This document shows positions 8,088-16,700 of a stretch of DNA of 64,000 nucleotides, one piece after another. The notes beneath the pieces are model-generated. The model had not been told where the DNA came from and made no database searches. It worked only from the letters and a program-made list of their open reading frames with translations. A program made the position numbers and the translations under genes. The stretch is taken from contig NC_021237.1 in the NCBI RefSeq assembly GCF_000397205.1, forward strand, positions 3,969,001-4,033,000, written 5' to 3'. The stretch comes from Pseudomonas protegens CHA0. Lineage in GTDB: Bacteria; Pseudomonadota; Gammaproteobacteria; Pseudomonadales; Pseudomonadaceae. The stretch's first letter is position 1, and each line of letters begins with the position of its first letter.

Positions 8088-9341
8088 ATGAACAATAAAA
8101 ACAGTGACCTTGGTTTTTCCACCCGTGCCATCCATCACGGCTACAACCCCCAGGAGCATCAGGGCGCGCTGATCCCGCCGATCTACCTGACCTCCACCTT
8201 CACCTTCGCCACCGCCGAATATGGCGCCGGCTGTTTTGCCGGTGAAGAACCCGGCTACTTCTATACCCGCATCGGCAACCCGACCCTGGCGTTGCTGGAA
8301 GCGCGCATGGCCGCCCTGGAAAACGGCGAAGCGGCCGTGGCGTTCGGCTCCGGCATGGGGGCGATTGCCGCGACCTTGTGGACCCTGCTGCGCCCGGGCG
8401 ACGAGGTCATCGTCGGCCAGACTTTGTACGGTTGCACCTTTGCCCTGCTACACCACGGCCTTGGCGAATTCGGCGTCAAGGTACGCCATGTCGACCTGAC
8501 CGACCTGGGCGAGCTACGGGCGGCCATCGGCCCGGCCACGCGGATGATCTATTTCGAAACCCCGGCCAACCCCAACATGCAACTGGTGGACATCGCCGCC
8601 GTGGCCCAGGTGGCCCGCCAGCATCCCGGCCTGCTCGTGGCGGTGGACAACACCTACTGCACACCTTACCTGCAGCGCCCGCTGGAACTGGGCGCCGACC
8701 TGGTGCTGCACTCGGCCACCAAGTACCTCAGCGGCCATGGCGACATCACCGCCGGCATCGTGGTCACCGGCCAGGCCCTGGCCGAACGCATCCGCCTGCA
8801 GGGCCTGAAGGACCTGACCGGCGCGGTGCTCTCGCCCCAGGACGCTTTTCTCCTGATGCGCGGCCTCAAGACCCTGGCCCTGCGCATGGATCGCCATTGC
8901 GCCAACGCCCAGGCCGTCGCCCAGTTCCTCCAGGACCACCCCGCCGTGGCCTGGGTCGCCTACCCGGGGCTGGCATCCTTTGCCCAACACGCCCTGGCCG
9001 CAAGACAGATGAAGCTGCCCGGCGGCATGATCGCCTTCGAACTCAAGGGCGGGCTGGCCAGCGGGCGACGCTTCATGAACGCCCTGGGGCTGTTCAGCCG
9101 CGCGGTCAGCCTGGGGGATGCCGAATCCCTGGCCCAGCACCCGGCGAGCATGACCCATTCCACCTACACCCAGGAGGAACGGGCCGAACACGGCATCGCC
9201 GAGGGCCTGGTACGGCTGTCGGTGGGGCTGGAAGACATCGCCGACCTGCTGGCCGACATCGCCCAGGCCCTGGACGCCAGCGCCGAACCCGCGCGCCCCA
9301 CCCTGGAGGCCGTGGGCCGGATCGGCAAGGCCCTGCCTTGA
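8088..9341 (+). CDS. mdeA: methionine gamma-lyase
   Basis: This PLP enzyme of 417 residues belongs to the Cys/Met metabolism family. Compared with the Pseudomonas putida enzyme as I recall it, the key residues are kept: Tyr114 and Cys116 (LYGCTF), the PLP lysine Lys212 (SATKYLSGHGD) and Lys241-Asp242 (LQGLKD). Cys116 is the residue that separates true methionine gamma-lyases from cystathionine enzymes. It cleaves methionine to methanethiol, 2-oxobutyrate and ammonia in the cytosol. The ATG follows GGGAG. MdeR is divergent. Just upstream on the chromosome lies a methionine-synthesis operon, so synthesis and breakdown genes sit side by side. Confidence 0.92.
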   Translation: MNNKNSDLGFSTRAIHHGYNPQEHQGALIPPIYLTSTFTFATAEYGAGCFAGEEPGYFYTRIGNPTLALLEARMAALENGEAAVAFGSGMGAIAATLWTLLRPGDEVIVGQTLYGCTFALLHHGLGEFGVKVRHVDLTDLGELRAAIGPATRMIYFETPANPNMQLVDIAAVAQVARQHPGLLVAVDNTYCTPYLQRPLELGADLVLHSATKYLSGHGDITAGIVVTGQALAERIRLQGLKDLTGAVLSPQDAFLLMRGLKTLALRMDRHCANAQAVAQFLQDHPAVAWVAYPGLASFAQHALAARQMKLPGGMIAFELKGGLASGRRFMNALGLFSRAVSLGDAESLAQHPASMTHSTYTQEERAEHGIAEGLVRLSVGLEDIADLLADIAQALDASAEPARPTLEAVGRIGKALP

Positions 9342-9382
9342 GCAGGATCAGCACATCTGGCGGCAAAGCCGACTACAACACC

Positions 9383-9406
9383 CTGCCGGCGCCCGGGCGC
9401 CGGCAG
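9383..9406 (+). other. 11-bp perfect hairpin after mdeA
   Basis: Positions 9383-9393 and 9396-9406 are exact reverse complements with a 2-nt loop, 41 bp after the mdeA stop. There is no T-run, so it may be a partial terminator or a 3'-end stabiliser between mdeA and the binding-protein gene. Confidence 0.45.
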
Positions 9407-9411
9407 TCCAG

Positions 9412-9438
9412 GCAACACCCGCAACACCCGCAACACCC
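9412..9438 (+). repeat. three exact tandem copies of GCAACACCC
   Basis: Copies lie at 9412-9420, 9421-9429 and 9430-9438, in the leader of the BraC-like gene. Such 9-bp repeats are prone to slippage; no function is evident. Confidence 0.8.
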
Positions 9439-9471
9439 TTAGAACCGTAACCCACAGGAGTGGAACAACCC

Positions 9472-10605
9472 ATGAGTCGTATCAATAACAAAGCCACCCA
9501 ACTGCTCAGCGCCATGATCCTTGCCGGCCTGGCCTGCCATTCCATGGCAGCCGACAGCATCCGGATCGGCATCGCCGGGGCCAAGACCGGCCCGGTGGCG
9601 CAATACGGTGACATGCAGTTCAGCGGCGCGCGCATGGCCATCGAGCAGATCAACGCCAAGGGTGGCGTCGACGGCAAGCAACTGGTGGCCGTGGAATACG
9701 ACGATGCCTGCGACCCCAAGCAAGCGGTCGCCGTGGCCAACAAGGTGGTCAACGACGGCGTCAAGTTCGTGGTCGGACACCTGTGCTCCAGCTCCACCCA
9801 GCCCGCGTCGGACATCTACGAAGACGAAGGCATCGTGATGATCACCCCGGCCGCCACCAGCCCAGAGCTGACCGCCCGTGGCTACAAGATGGTGTTCCGC
9901 ACCATCGGCCTGGACAACGCCCAGGGCCCGGCGGCGGCACGCTACATCGCCCAGCTCAAGCCGACCAATGTGGCGGTGCTGCACGACAAGCAACAGTACG
10001 GCGAAGGCATTGCCAGCTCGGTCAAGGACATCCTCGGCAAGGAAGGCATCAAGGTGGCGATGTTCGAAGGCATCAACGTCGGCGAACGCGACTACTCCTC
10101 GATCCTGGCCAAGCTCAAGCAGGCCAATGTGGATTTCGTCTACTTCGGCGGCTACCACCCGGAAATGGGCCTGCTGTTGCGCCAGGCCAAGGAAAAGGGC
10201 CTGACCGCACGCTTCATGGGGCCTGAAGGCGTGGGCAACGACTCGATCTCGCAGATCGCCAAGGACGCTTCCGAAGGCATGCTGGTGACCCTGCCCAAGT
10301 CCTTCGACCAGGACCCGGCCAACAAGGCCCTGGTGGAGGCCTTCGAAGCCAAGAAGGAAAACCCCAGCGGCCCGTTCGTGCTGCCGTCCTACTCGGCCGT
10401 GGAAGTGATTGCCGGAGGCATCGCCGCAGCCAAGAGCGAAGACCCGGAAAAAGTCGCCGAGGCGATCCACAAGGGCACCTTCAAGACCCCTACCGGCGAC
10501 CTGAGCTTCGACGAGAAAGGCGATCTCAAGGACTTCAAGTTCGTGGTCTATGAGTGGCACTACGGCAAGCCGAAAAGCGTAGCGGCGGAAAACGCCGGGC
10601 TCTAA
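9472..10605 (+). CDS. branched-chain amino acid-type ABC transporter substrate-binding protein (BraC/LivK-like)
   Basis: The 377-residue protein has a signal peptide (cleavage likely after SMA, residue 26) and a type I periplasmic binding fold: IRIGIAGAKTGPVAQYG, VVGHLCSSSTQPASDIY, TPAATSPELT and GYHPEMG. Family members bind Leu, Ile, Val, Ala or related amino acids. The ATG at 9472 is preferred over an in-frame GTG at 9460, because ACAGGAG ends at the GTG and is properly spaced for the ATG. No permease or ATPase genes are adjacent, so it must use a transporter encoded elsewhere. A link to the methionine lyase upstream is possible but unproven. Confidence 0.9.
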   Translation: MSRINNKATQLLSAMILAGLACHSMAADSIRIGIAGAKTGPVAQYGDMQFSGARMAIEQINAKGGVDGKQLVAVEYDDACDPKQAVAVANKVVNDGVKFVVGHLCSSSTQPASDIYEDEGIVMITPAATSPELTARGYKMVFRTIGLDNAQGPAAARYIAQLKPTNVAVLHDKQQYGEGIASSVKDILGKEGIKVAMFEGINVGERDYSSILAKLKQANVDFVYFGGYHPEMGLLLRQAKEKGLTARFMGPEGVGNDSISQIAKDASEGMLVTLPKSFDQDPANKALVEAFEAKKENPSGPFVLPSYSAVEVIAGGIAAAKSEDPEKVAEAIHKGTFKTPTGDLSFDEKGDLKDFKFVVYEWHYGKPKSVAAENAGL

Positions 10606-11329
10606 GCCGGGCACCGGGTGCCGCCTGCCAGGGCAGCGGCGCCCTACCCGTTTCAGGTGCAAGGCCTGAAAGAAGCTCTGCCCAACGCTTGAACAACGCC
10701 TTTCAAGCCAGACTTAAAGCACTAATTCCCGAGTATTCTAGTTGGGAACAACTTAAAGAACAGGTAACAACAAGGACCGCTTCGGGTAACACTTTCCAAA
10801 GCCTCTGCTTATACTCCAGAACCCTCCCCGTGGAAGCGGCCCATGCTTCCCGCCCAGGAAGATCGTTAGCCTGCCTTGTTTTCTTCTGAACTTTTGACTG
10901 CCGTCTTCCGCTCAACTAGAGATCGTGATGAAAGGGCCTGAAAAGCCCGAACTAGAGGACTTTCGCGAGCAGCGCAATAACCCCCGCCCACCCGCCGCAA
11001 GCCAGCATTCGATATGCCTCAAGGCCTGTATCTTTAGTGCCAAGCCGCTAGGCATGAGGCTTACCGCGCTGCGCTTATGCAGCAACTAAAACGTTAAAGC
11101 ACAAGACTGTGACGCGCATCGAATGTTACCGATCAAGATGAACTTAATGTTACCGACCAAGTAAAAAAAGATAAGCCGCAAACCCACTAACACCGGGAAG
11201 TAGTTCCTCTTTTTTCATGGATAGAAATACTGTTTGCTAACTAAATTCGATTTTGTATATCGTGCGCAACATCAAATTGCCAGCTGCGGAAAGTACTTCT
11301 GCCAGGCCTTTTTTCAAGGAGCGAAGAAC
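10606..11329. other. 724-bp intergenic region before the tail-collar genes
   Basis: The first 60 bp contain overlapping short G+C-rich dyads that may end the binding-protein transcript. The remainder is less G+C-rich and holds a TATACT near 10813, two copies of AACTAGAG (10914-10921, 10950-10957), a 16-bp direct repeat (11122-11161) and A-rich stretches. A small open frame (10928-11089, 53 codons beginning MKGPEKPELEDF) has only a weak ribosome site and I do not claim it as a gene. The region may be a long regulated leader or promoter for the downstream surface cluster. Confidence 0.5.
11122..11161. promoter_or_regulatory. 16-bp direct repeats upstream of the tail-collar cluster
   Basis: AATGTTACCGATCAAG (11122-11137) is repeated with one mismatch at 11146-11161, a centre spacing of 24 bp. 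The copies lie about 170 bp upstream of the first collar gene. Two direct copies near a helical multiple suggest binding of a response regulator or AraC-type activator; the factor is unknown. Confidence 0.5.
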
Positions 11330-11872
11330 ATGGAACCCTTTCTCGGCGAGATTCGTCTGTTCCCTTGGGCCTGGGCCCCACAAGGCTGGCTTTTGTGTCA
11401 GGGCCAGGTGCTGGCGGTAAACGACTACATGGCGCTGGCAACACTGCTCGGCAACCGTTACGGCGGCGACGGCCGAACCACCTTCGGCCTGCCGGACCTG
11501 CGAGGCCGGGCAGCACTGGGGGAGAATCTCGGTGCTTCGACCGCCCCTTTGCTGGATCTGCGGGAGCTGGCCAGCATGGACGGAACCGAACTGGTCGCGC
11601 TGAATGCCAGCAACCTGGCAACCCACAGCCATATCGCCAACGTCTCAACCGCAGCAGGTGTCGCCGGGCCGGCGGGCAATATTCCCGCCATCAGTTCGAA
11701 CTCCAAAGGCGCTGTCTCGAGATCCACCTATGTAGCCTTCGGCGATACAAGTCACGTGACGCTCAACATCACCACGGTGGTGAGCCCTCCCGGCCTTCCG
11801 ATGTTGAACATCCAGCCGTCGATCGGCGGCAACTTCTGCATTGCCATCACTGGTACCTACCCACCTCGGTAA
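11330..11872 (+). CDS. tail collar domain protein 1 (microcystin-dependent protein, MdpB-like)
   Basis: The 180-residue protein opens with the collar-domain pattern FLGEIRLFPWAWAPQGWLLC, then GNRYGGDGRTTFGLPDLRGRA, a variable Ser/Thr/Ala-rich middle and a C-terminal FCIAITGTYPPR. Such phage tail collar (tail-fibre-tip) domains also occur in bacterial gene trios outside prophages; their role is not firmly known, and a secreted or surface role is often suggested. There is no signal peptide. The ATG at 11330 has AAGGAGCG upstream. It is first of three related genes. Confidence 0.85.
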   Translation: MEPFLGEIRLFPWAWAPQGWLLCQGQVLAVNDYMALATLLGNRYGGDGRTTFGLPDLRGRAALGENLGASTAPLLDLRELASMDGTELVALNASNLATHSHIANVSTAAGVAGPAGNIPAISSNSKGAVSRSTYVAFGDTSHVTLNITTVVSPPGLPMLNIQPSIGGNFCIAITGTYPPR

Positions 11873-11908
11873 GCAAACGCCCACAGCCTAACGACTAAGG
11901 AAAGCAAT

Positions 11909-12493
11909 ATGTCTGATGCATACCTCGGAGAGATCCGTATGTTTGCCGGCAACTTCGCCCCCAAGGGCTGGGCCTTGTGCAATGGCACCGAGTTGCCGGT
12001 CAAGGGCAACGACGCCCTGTTCAGCTTGATCGGCAGTACCTATGGCGGCGATGGCCGGAACACCTTCAAGCTCCCGGACTACCGCGGCAGAACCCCTGTC
12101 GGTCAGGGCAGCGGACCGGGCTTGTCTAGCTGGTCCCTGGCCGAGAGGGCGGGCGTCGAGCAGATCACTCTCACAGCAGAGAACACGCCACCGCATATTC
12201 ATGGATTCCAGGTCAGTGCCAACGAGGCGGCATCCGCCGTGCCGGTTGCCATCACCCCACCGATCAATAGCCTGAGTTTCGGCAAGTTCAAGCGGGTAAG
12301 CCCGACAGACAGCGTCACCGGGCTTTACAGCAAGGGAACCAACAATTCCACAATGGTCAGCTTGAACCCGAGTTTTCTCAGCCCGGCCCTGGGCGTGGCC
12401 AATAAATCGGTCGCCCCCCACAGCAACATGATGGGGTCCCTGGTGATCAACTACATCATCTGCATGACGGGCCTCTACCCATCGAAGCCCTAG
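11909..12493 (+). CDS. tail collar domain protein 2
   Basis: The 194-residue protein has the same layout as its neighbours: YLGEIRMFAGNFAPKGWALC, STYGGDGRNTFKLPDYRGRT, and a C-terminal YIICMTGLYPSK. The middle (residues 85-165) differs strongly from the other two, so the trio probably presents different variable surfaces on one scaffold. The ribosome site AAGGAAAG precedes the ATG and the gap to gene 1 is 36 bp, consistent with one operon. There is no signal peptide. Confidence 0.85.
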   Translation: MSDAYLGEIRMFAGNFAPKGWALCNGTELPVKGNDALFSLIGSTYGGDGRNTFKLPDYRGRTPVGQGSGPGLSSWSLAERAGVEQITLTAENTPPHIHGFQVSANEAASAVPVAITPPINSLSFGKFKRVSPTDSVTGLYSKGTNNSTMVSLNPSFLSPALGVANKSVAPHSNMMGSLVINYIICMTGLYPSKP

Positions 12494-12520
12494 TCCCTCT
12501 TTTTTCAGGAGCGATCGACC

Positions 12521-13072
12521 ATGGATGCTTTTACTGGTGAAATTCGGCTTTTTCCCTTCAACTTCGCCCCTGTGGACTGGGCCGTCTGCGACGGTCGACT
12601 GTTGCTCGTGAATGAGTATCAAGCGCTCTATTCAGTGATCGCCAACATTTATGGTGGCAGTAACGGGATCAACTTCAATCTGCCCGATCTCCGCGGCCGC
12701 GTCGCCATAGGTGAGGGTCAGGCCCCCACCCTGAGCATGCGCACCCTGGGCCAGAAACTGGGCGGCGATAAGACCATCTTGAAACCGGAAAACTTCGCCC
12801 CCCACACCCATCAGGTATTGGCCCAGGATGGTAGCGACAACGCCATGGCCCTGGACCTAGCCGATAACACGGCCTACCTGGCACAACCACGGGGGATTCG
12901 CTTGTACAACGCCAGAGTGCAGGCCACTGGCGGGCCCAGCCTGCACCCCGATACGGTGGCCCCTGCCGGGATGGACACCGCCAAGGCCGAGTCGCAGCGT
13001 TATGCGATGCAACCCTTTCTGACGCTGCGCTATTGCATCTGCCTGAACGGCGAGTATCCACAAAGGTGGTGA
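12521..13072 (+). CDS. tail collar domain protein 3
   Basis: The 183-residue protein keeps FTGEIRLFPFNFAPVDWAVC, ANIYGGSNGINFNLPDLRGRV and a C-terminal YCICLNGEYPQRW. The second Gly-Asp of the family YGGDG motif reads SNG here. The ATG follows AGGAG 28 bp after gene 2, and its stop overlaps the likely GTG start of the acetyltransferase, so all four genes appear co-transcribed. There is no signal peptide. The function is unknown beyond the domain. Confidence 0.85.
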   Translation: MDAFTGEIRLFPFNFAPVDWAVCDGRLLLVNEYQALYSVIANIYGGSNGINFNLPDLRGRVAIGEGQAPTLSMRTLGQKLGGDKTILKPENFAPHTHQVLAQDGSDNAMALDLADNTAYLAQPRGIRLYNARVQATGGPSLHPDTVAPAGMDTAKAESQRYAMQPFLTLRYCICLNGEYPQRW

Positions 13073-13614
13073 TAAGCCCAGCCTGCGCCCCCCTCCTGCA
13101 AGCGGTGCTGCCGGTCGGTGGCGCTCTGCGCCTGCAGAACACCACCGACCAGGCCTTCCTGCGGGAGTTGTTCGTGTCTCGCCGCTGGGCCGAGGTCCGT
13201 GCCGTACCCGGCTGGAGCGACGCCCAGCGCCACGCATTCCTGCACAGCCAAGCCGAGCTGCAACGCCAGCACTATGAGCGGCACTACCCGGGGGCACAGT
13301 GGCTGATCATCGAACAGGCCGGCGAAGCAATCGGCCGCCTGTGCCTGCATCGGCAAGCCACTGACCTGCGCGTCGTCGATATCGCCCTGCTGCCTCACTG
13401 CCAGGGCCTGGGCCTGGGCAGCGCATTGCTGCGGGAAATCCTGACCGAAGCCGATACCCAGGGCCACTCTTGTAGCCTGAGCGTCGAACTCGGCAGCCGG
13501 GCCCAGGGCCTGTACCAGCGCCTAGGGTTTCTGGCCGGTGACGAAAACGGCCTGTATGTGCAAATGCGGCGCCCGGCACGGCAATTGCCTCGGGAGGAGC
13601 TGGACAACCCCTGA
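13066..13614 (+). CDS. GNAT-family N-acetyltransferase
   Basis: The protein of about 182 residues carries the GNAT fold: VVDIALLPHCQGLGLGSALL contains the acetyl-CoA-binding Q-x-x-G-x-G/A loop, followed by SVELGSRAQGLYQRLGF. No ATG is available; GTG at 13066 or the adjacent GTG at 13069 overlaps the stop of collar gene 3 and has AAAGG upstream, which fits translational coupling. It may acetylate a collar protein, the surface protein or a small molecule; nothing in the sequence decides this. Confidence 0.8.
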   Translation: MVISPACAPLLQAVLPVGGALRLQNTTDQAFLRELFVSRRWAEVRAVPGWSDAQRHAFLHSQAELQRQHYERHYPGAQWLIIEQAGEAIGRLCLHRQATDLRVVDIALLPHCQGLGLGSALLREILTEADTQGHSCSLSVELGSRAQGLYQRLGFLAGDENGLYVQMRRPARQLPREELDNP

Positions 13615-13739
13615 AAGCCCGGATGACGGCTGTAGGCAGGTCTCGCGGAACGGCGACCTGAATTTTACCCTTTGACCTTGACTCATTTAACGCTGGATGC
13701 GGCCGCGACAAAGCTGATCGCAAATGGCAGGGAGCCTTT

Positions 13740-16700
13740 ATGAAAACATCGCGCAGTAGTTTCCACGGTTCGCTGGCACGTTCGCTGGTCCTGCTTTTTC
13801 TGCTTTTGAGCCTGCCAACGGCCGCCATGGCGCTGCTGCCGCCCCCCGTGATCACAAGTCCGGGGACGGGCACCACGCTGCCATCGGTCACGGTGGGCCA
13901 GTCGATGAGTATCCAGATCCTTTCCAGCGGCGGTGAAATGCCCCTGGATAAGTGGTACCAGTGTGATATCGACGATCCAGACGATACGGCCCCCTGCCTG
14001 CCACCGGGGCTGATCCTCGATGCCTCACCCAACAGTCCGACCACCACGCTGCATGGTGCACCTACCATCGCCGGCAACTACACCTTCAACATTTCCCTGA
14101 ATGACGGCAGAAACCAGGCCGGGGTCGCCACCTATACCCTGGAGGTTACCGGCGCGGCGACCCCGACCCTGACCTCGGTTGCCCCCAACTCCGGCAGCAC
14201 CGCTGGCGCCACCGCCGTCACCCTCACCGGCAGCAATTTTACCGGCGCCACCTCGGTCAGCTTCGGCGGCACGGCGGCCCCCAGTTATACCGTAAACAAC
14301 GCCACGACCATCACGGCCACCACACCGGCTCATGCCGCGGGCGCAGTGAACGTAACGATCATCACCCCTGGCGGCAGCGCGACCCTGACCAATGGCTATA
14401 CCTACGCCGTGCCCGCCCCCACAGTCGGCCCGGTCAGCGCCACGGTGGCCGCCAACAGCAGCGCCAACTCGATCACTCTGAGCCTCAGTGGCGGCGCCGC
14501 CACCAGCGTCGCCGTGGCCAGCGCCGCCAGCCATGGGACTGCCACCGCCAGCGGCACCAGCATCAGCTACACCCCCACCGCCGGTTTCTCCGGCACCGAC
14601 AGCTTCACCTATACCGCCACCAACGCCAGCGGCACTTCCAGCCCGGCTACGGTGACCATCACCGTCACCCCGCCCACCCTGGCGATAACACCGACGACTC
14701 TGCCCAACGGCACTCAAAGCACGGCCTACAGCCAGACCCTGAGCACCTCCGCGGGCACCGCCCCCTACAGCTACGCGATCACTGCCGGCAGCCTGCCGGC
14801 CGGCATGAGCCTGAACACCAGCACCGGTACACTCAGCGGCACCCCCACTGCCGGTGGTGCCTTCAACCTGACCATCACCGCCACCGACGCCTACAGCGCC
14901 ACCGGCTCTCGCGCCTACACCTTGTTGATCAACGGCCTGCCACCAGTTGCCAACGCACTGAGCACCACGGTCGCGGCCAACAGCAGCGCCAACACGATTC
15001 CCTTGAACATCACCGGTGGTGCCGCCACCAGCGTCGCCGTGGCCAGCGCCCCCAGCCATGGCAGCGCCACGGCCAGCGGCACCAGCATCAGCTACACGCC
15101 TGCCGCCGGTTTCTCCGGTGCCGACAGTTTCACCTACACCGCCACCAACGCCAGCGGCACTTCCAGCCCGGCCACGGTGAGCATCACCGTCGGTGCCCCG
15201 AGCATCACCCTGAGCCCCGGCTCCCTGAGCAACGGCACCGCCGGCACGCCCTATAGCGCAACCCTCAACGCCACCGGCGGCGCTGTGCCCTACAGCTACA
15301 GCATCACATCCGGCAGCCTGCCGACCGGCCTCAGCCTGAACACCGGCACCGGTGCGATCAGCGGCATACCGAGCGCCGCTGGCACCTCCAACCTGACCAT
15401 CACCGCCACCGATACCAACGGCGCCACCGGGTCCCAGGCCTACTCGATCACCATCAATATTCAGGCACCGGTTGCCAGCGCCGGCAGCGCCACGGTCGCG
15501 GCCAACAGCAGCGCCAACCCGATCCCTCTGAGCCTCAGTGGCGGCGCCGCCACCAGCGTCGCCGTGGCCAGCGCCGCCAGCCATGGGACTGCCACGGCCA
15601 GCGGCACCAGCATCAGCTACACCCCCGCCGCCGGTTTCTCCGGCGCCGACAGTTTCACCTACACCGCCACCAACGCCAGCGGCACTTCCAGCCCGGCCAC
15701 GGTGAGCATTACCGTCAGTGCCCCGAGCATCACCCTGAGCCCCGGCTCCCTGAGCAACGGCACTGCCGGCACGCCCTATAGCTCAACCCTCAGCGCCACC
15801 GGCGGCACTGTGCCCTACAGCTACAGCATCACATCCGGCAGCCTGCCGACCGGCCTCAGCCTGAACACCGGCACCGGTGCGATCAGCGGCATACCAAGCG
15901 CCGCTGGCACCTTCAACCTGACCATCACCGCCACCGATACCAACGGCGCCACCGGGTCCCAGGCCTACTCGATCACCATCAATATTCAGGCACCGGTTGC
16001 CAGCGCCGTCAGCGCCACGGTCGCGGCCAACAGCAGCGCCAACCCGATCCCTCTGAGCCTCAGTGGCGGCGCCGCCACCAGCGTCGCCGTGGCCAGCGCC
16101 GCCAGCCACGGTACTGCCACGGCCAGCGGCACCAGCATCAGTTACACTCCCACCGCCGGTTTCTCCGGCGCTGACAGCTTCACCTACACCGCCACCAACG
16201 CCAGCGGCACTTCCAGCCCGGCCACGGTGACCATCACCGTCAGCGCGCCCAGCCTGGTACTGACCCCGGCGTCCCTGGGGGCCGGCACGGCAGGCAGCCC
16301 CTACAGCGCAACTCTCAGCGCCACCGGTGGCACCGTTCCCTACAGCTACAGCATCACCAGCGGTAGCCTGCCGGCGGGCCTGAGCCTGAACACCGCCAGC
16401 GGCCTGATCAGCGGTACGCCGACTACCAGCGGCAGCAGCAACCTGGTCATCACCGCCACCGATGCCAACGGTGCCACGGGCTCACAGGCCTATTCGATCA
16501 CCATCGCTGCCGTGGCGATCACCGTGCCCGCCTCCAGCCAGATCCTCGCAGCGGGCCAGTCGGCCACCGTCGACCTGACCCAGGGCGCCACCGGCGGCCC
16601 GTTCACCCACGCCACCCTGGGCACGGTGACCCCGGCCTCGGCCGGCCGGGCGATGATGATGGGCCCCTTCTCGATGCGCTTCGTGCCATCGGCGGCCTTC

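Noticed and set aside
10928..11089. 53-codon small open frame in the collar leader
   Set aside because: Its ribosome site is weak and there is no similarity or codon bias that I can judge, so I kept it out of the gene list.
11330..13072. Prophage remnant or tailocin
   Set aside because: Only collar-domain proteins are present; there is no tail, lysis or regulatory phage gene, and the next genes are a GNAT enzyme and an autotransporter.
14025..15584. Long minus-strand open frame across the autotransporter repeats
   Set aside because: It is Gly/Ala-rich and repetitive because it mirrors the repeats; the plus strand codes a full autotransporter.
14436..16535. CRISPR or satellite array
   Set aside because: The units are 525 bp, in frame and contiguous without spacers, so they are protein-domain repeats.
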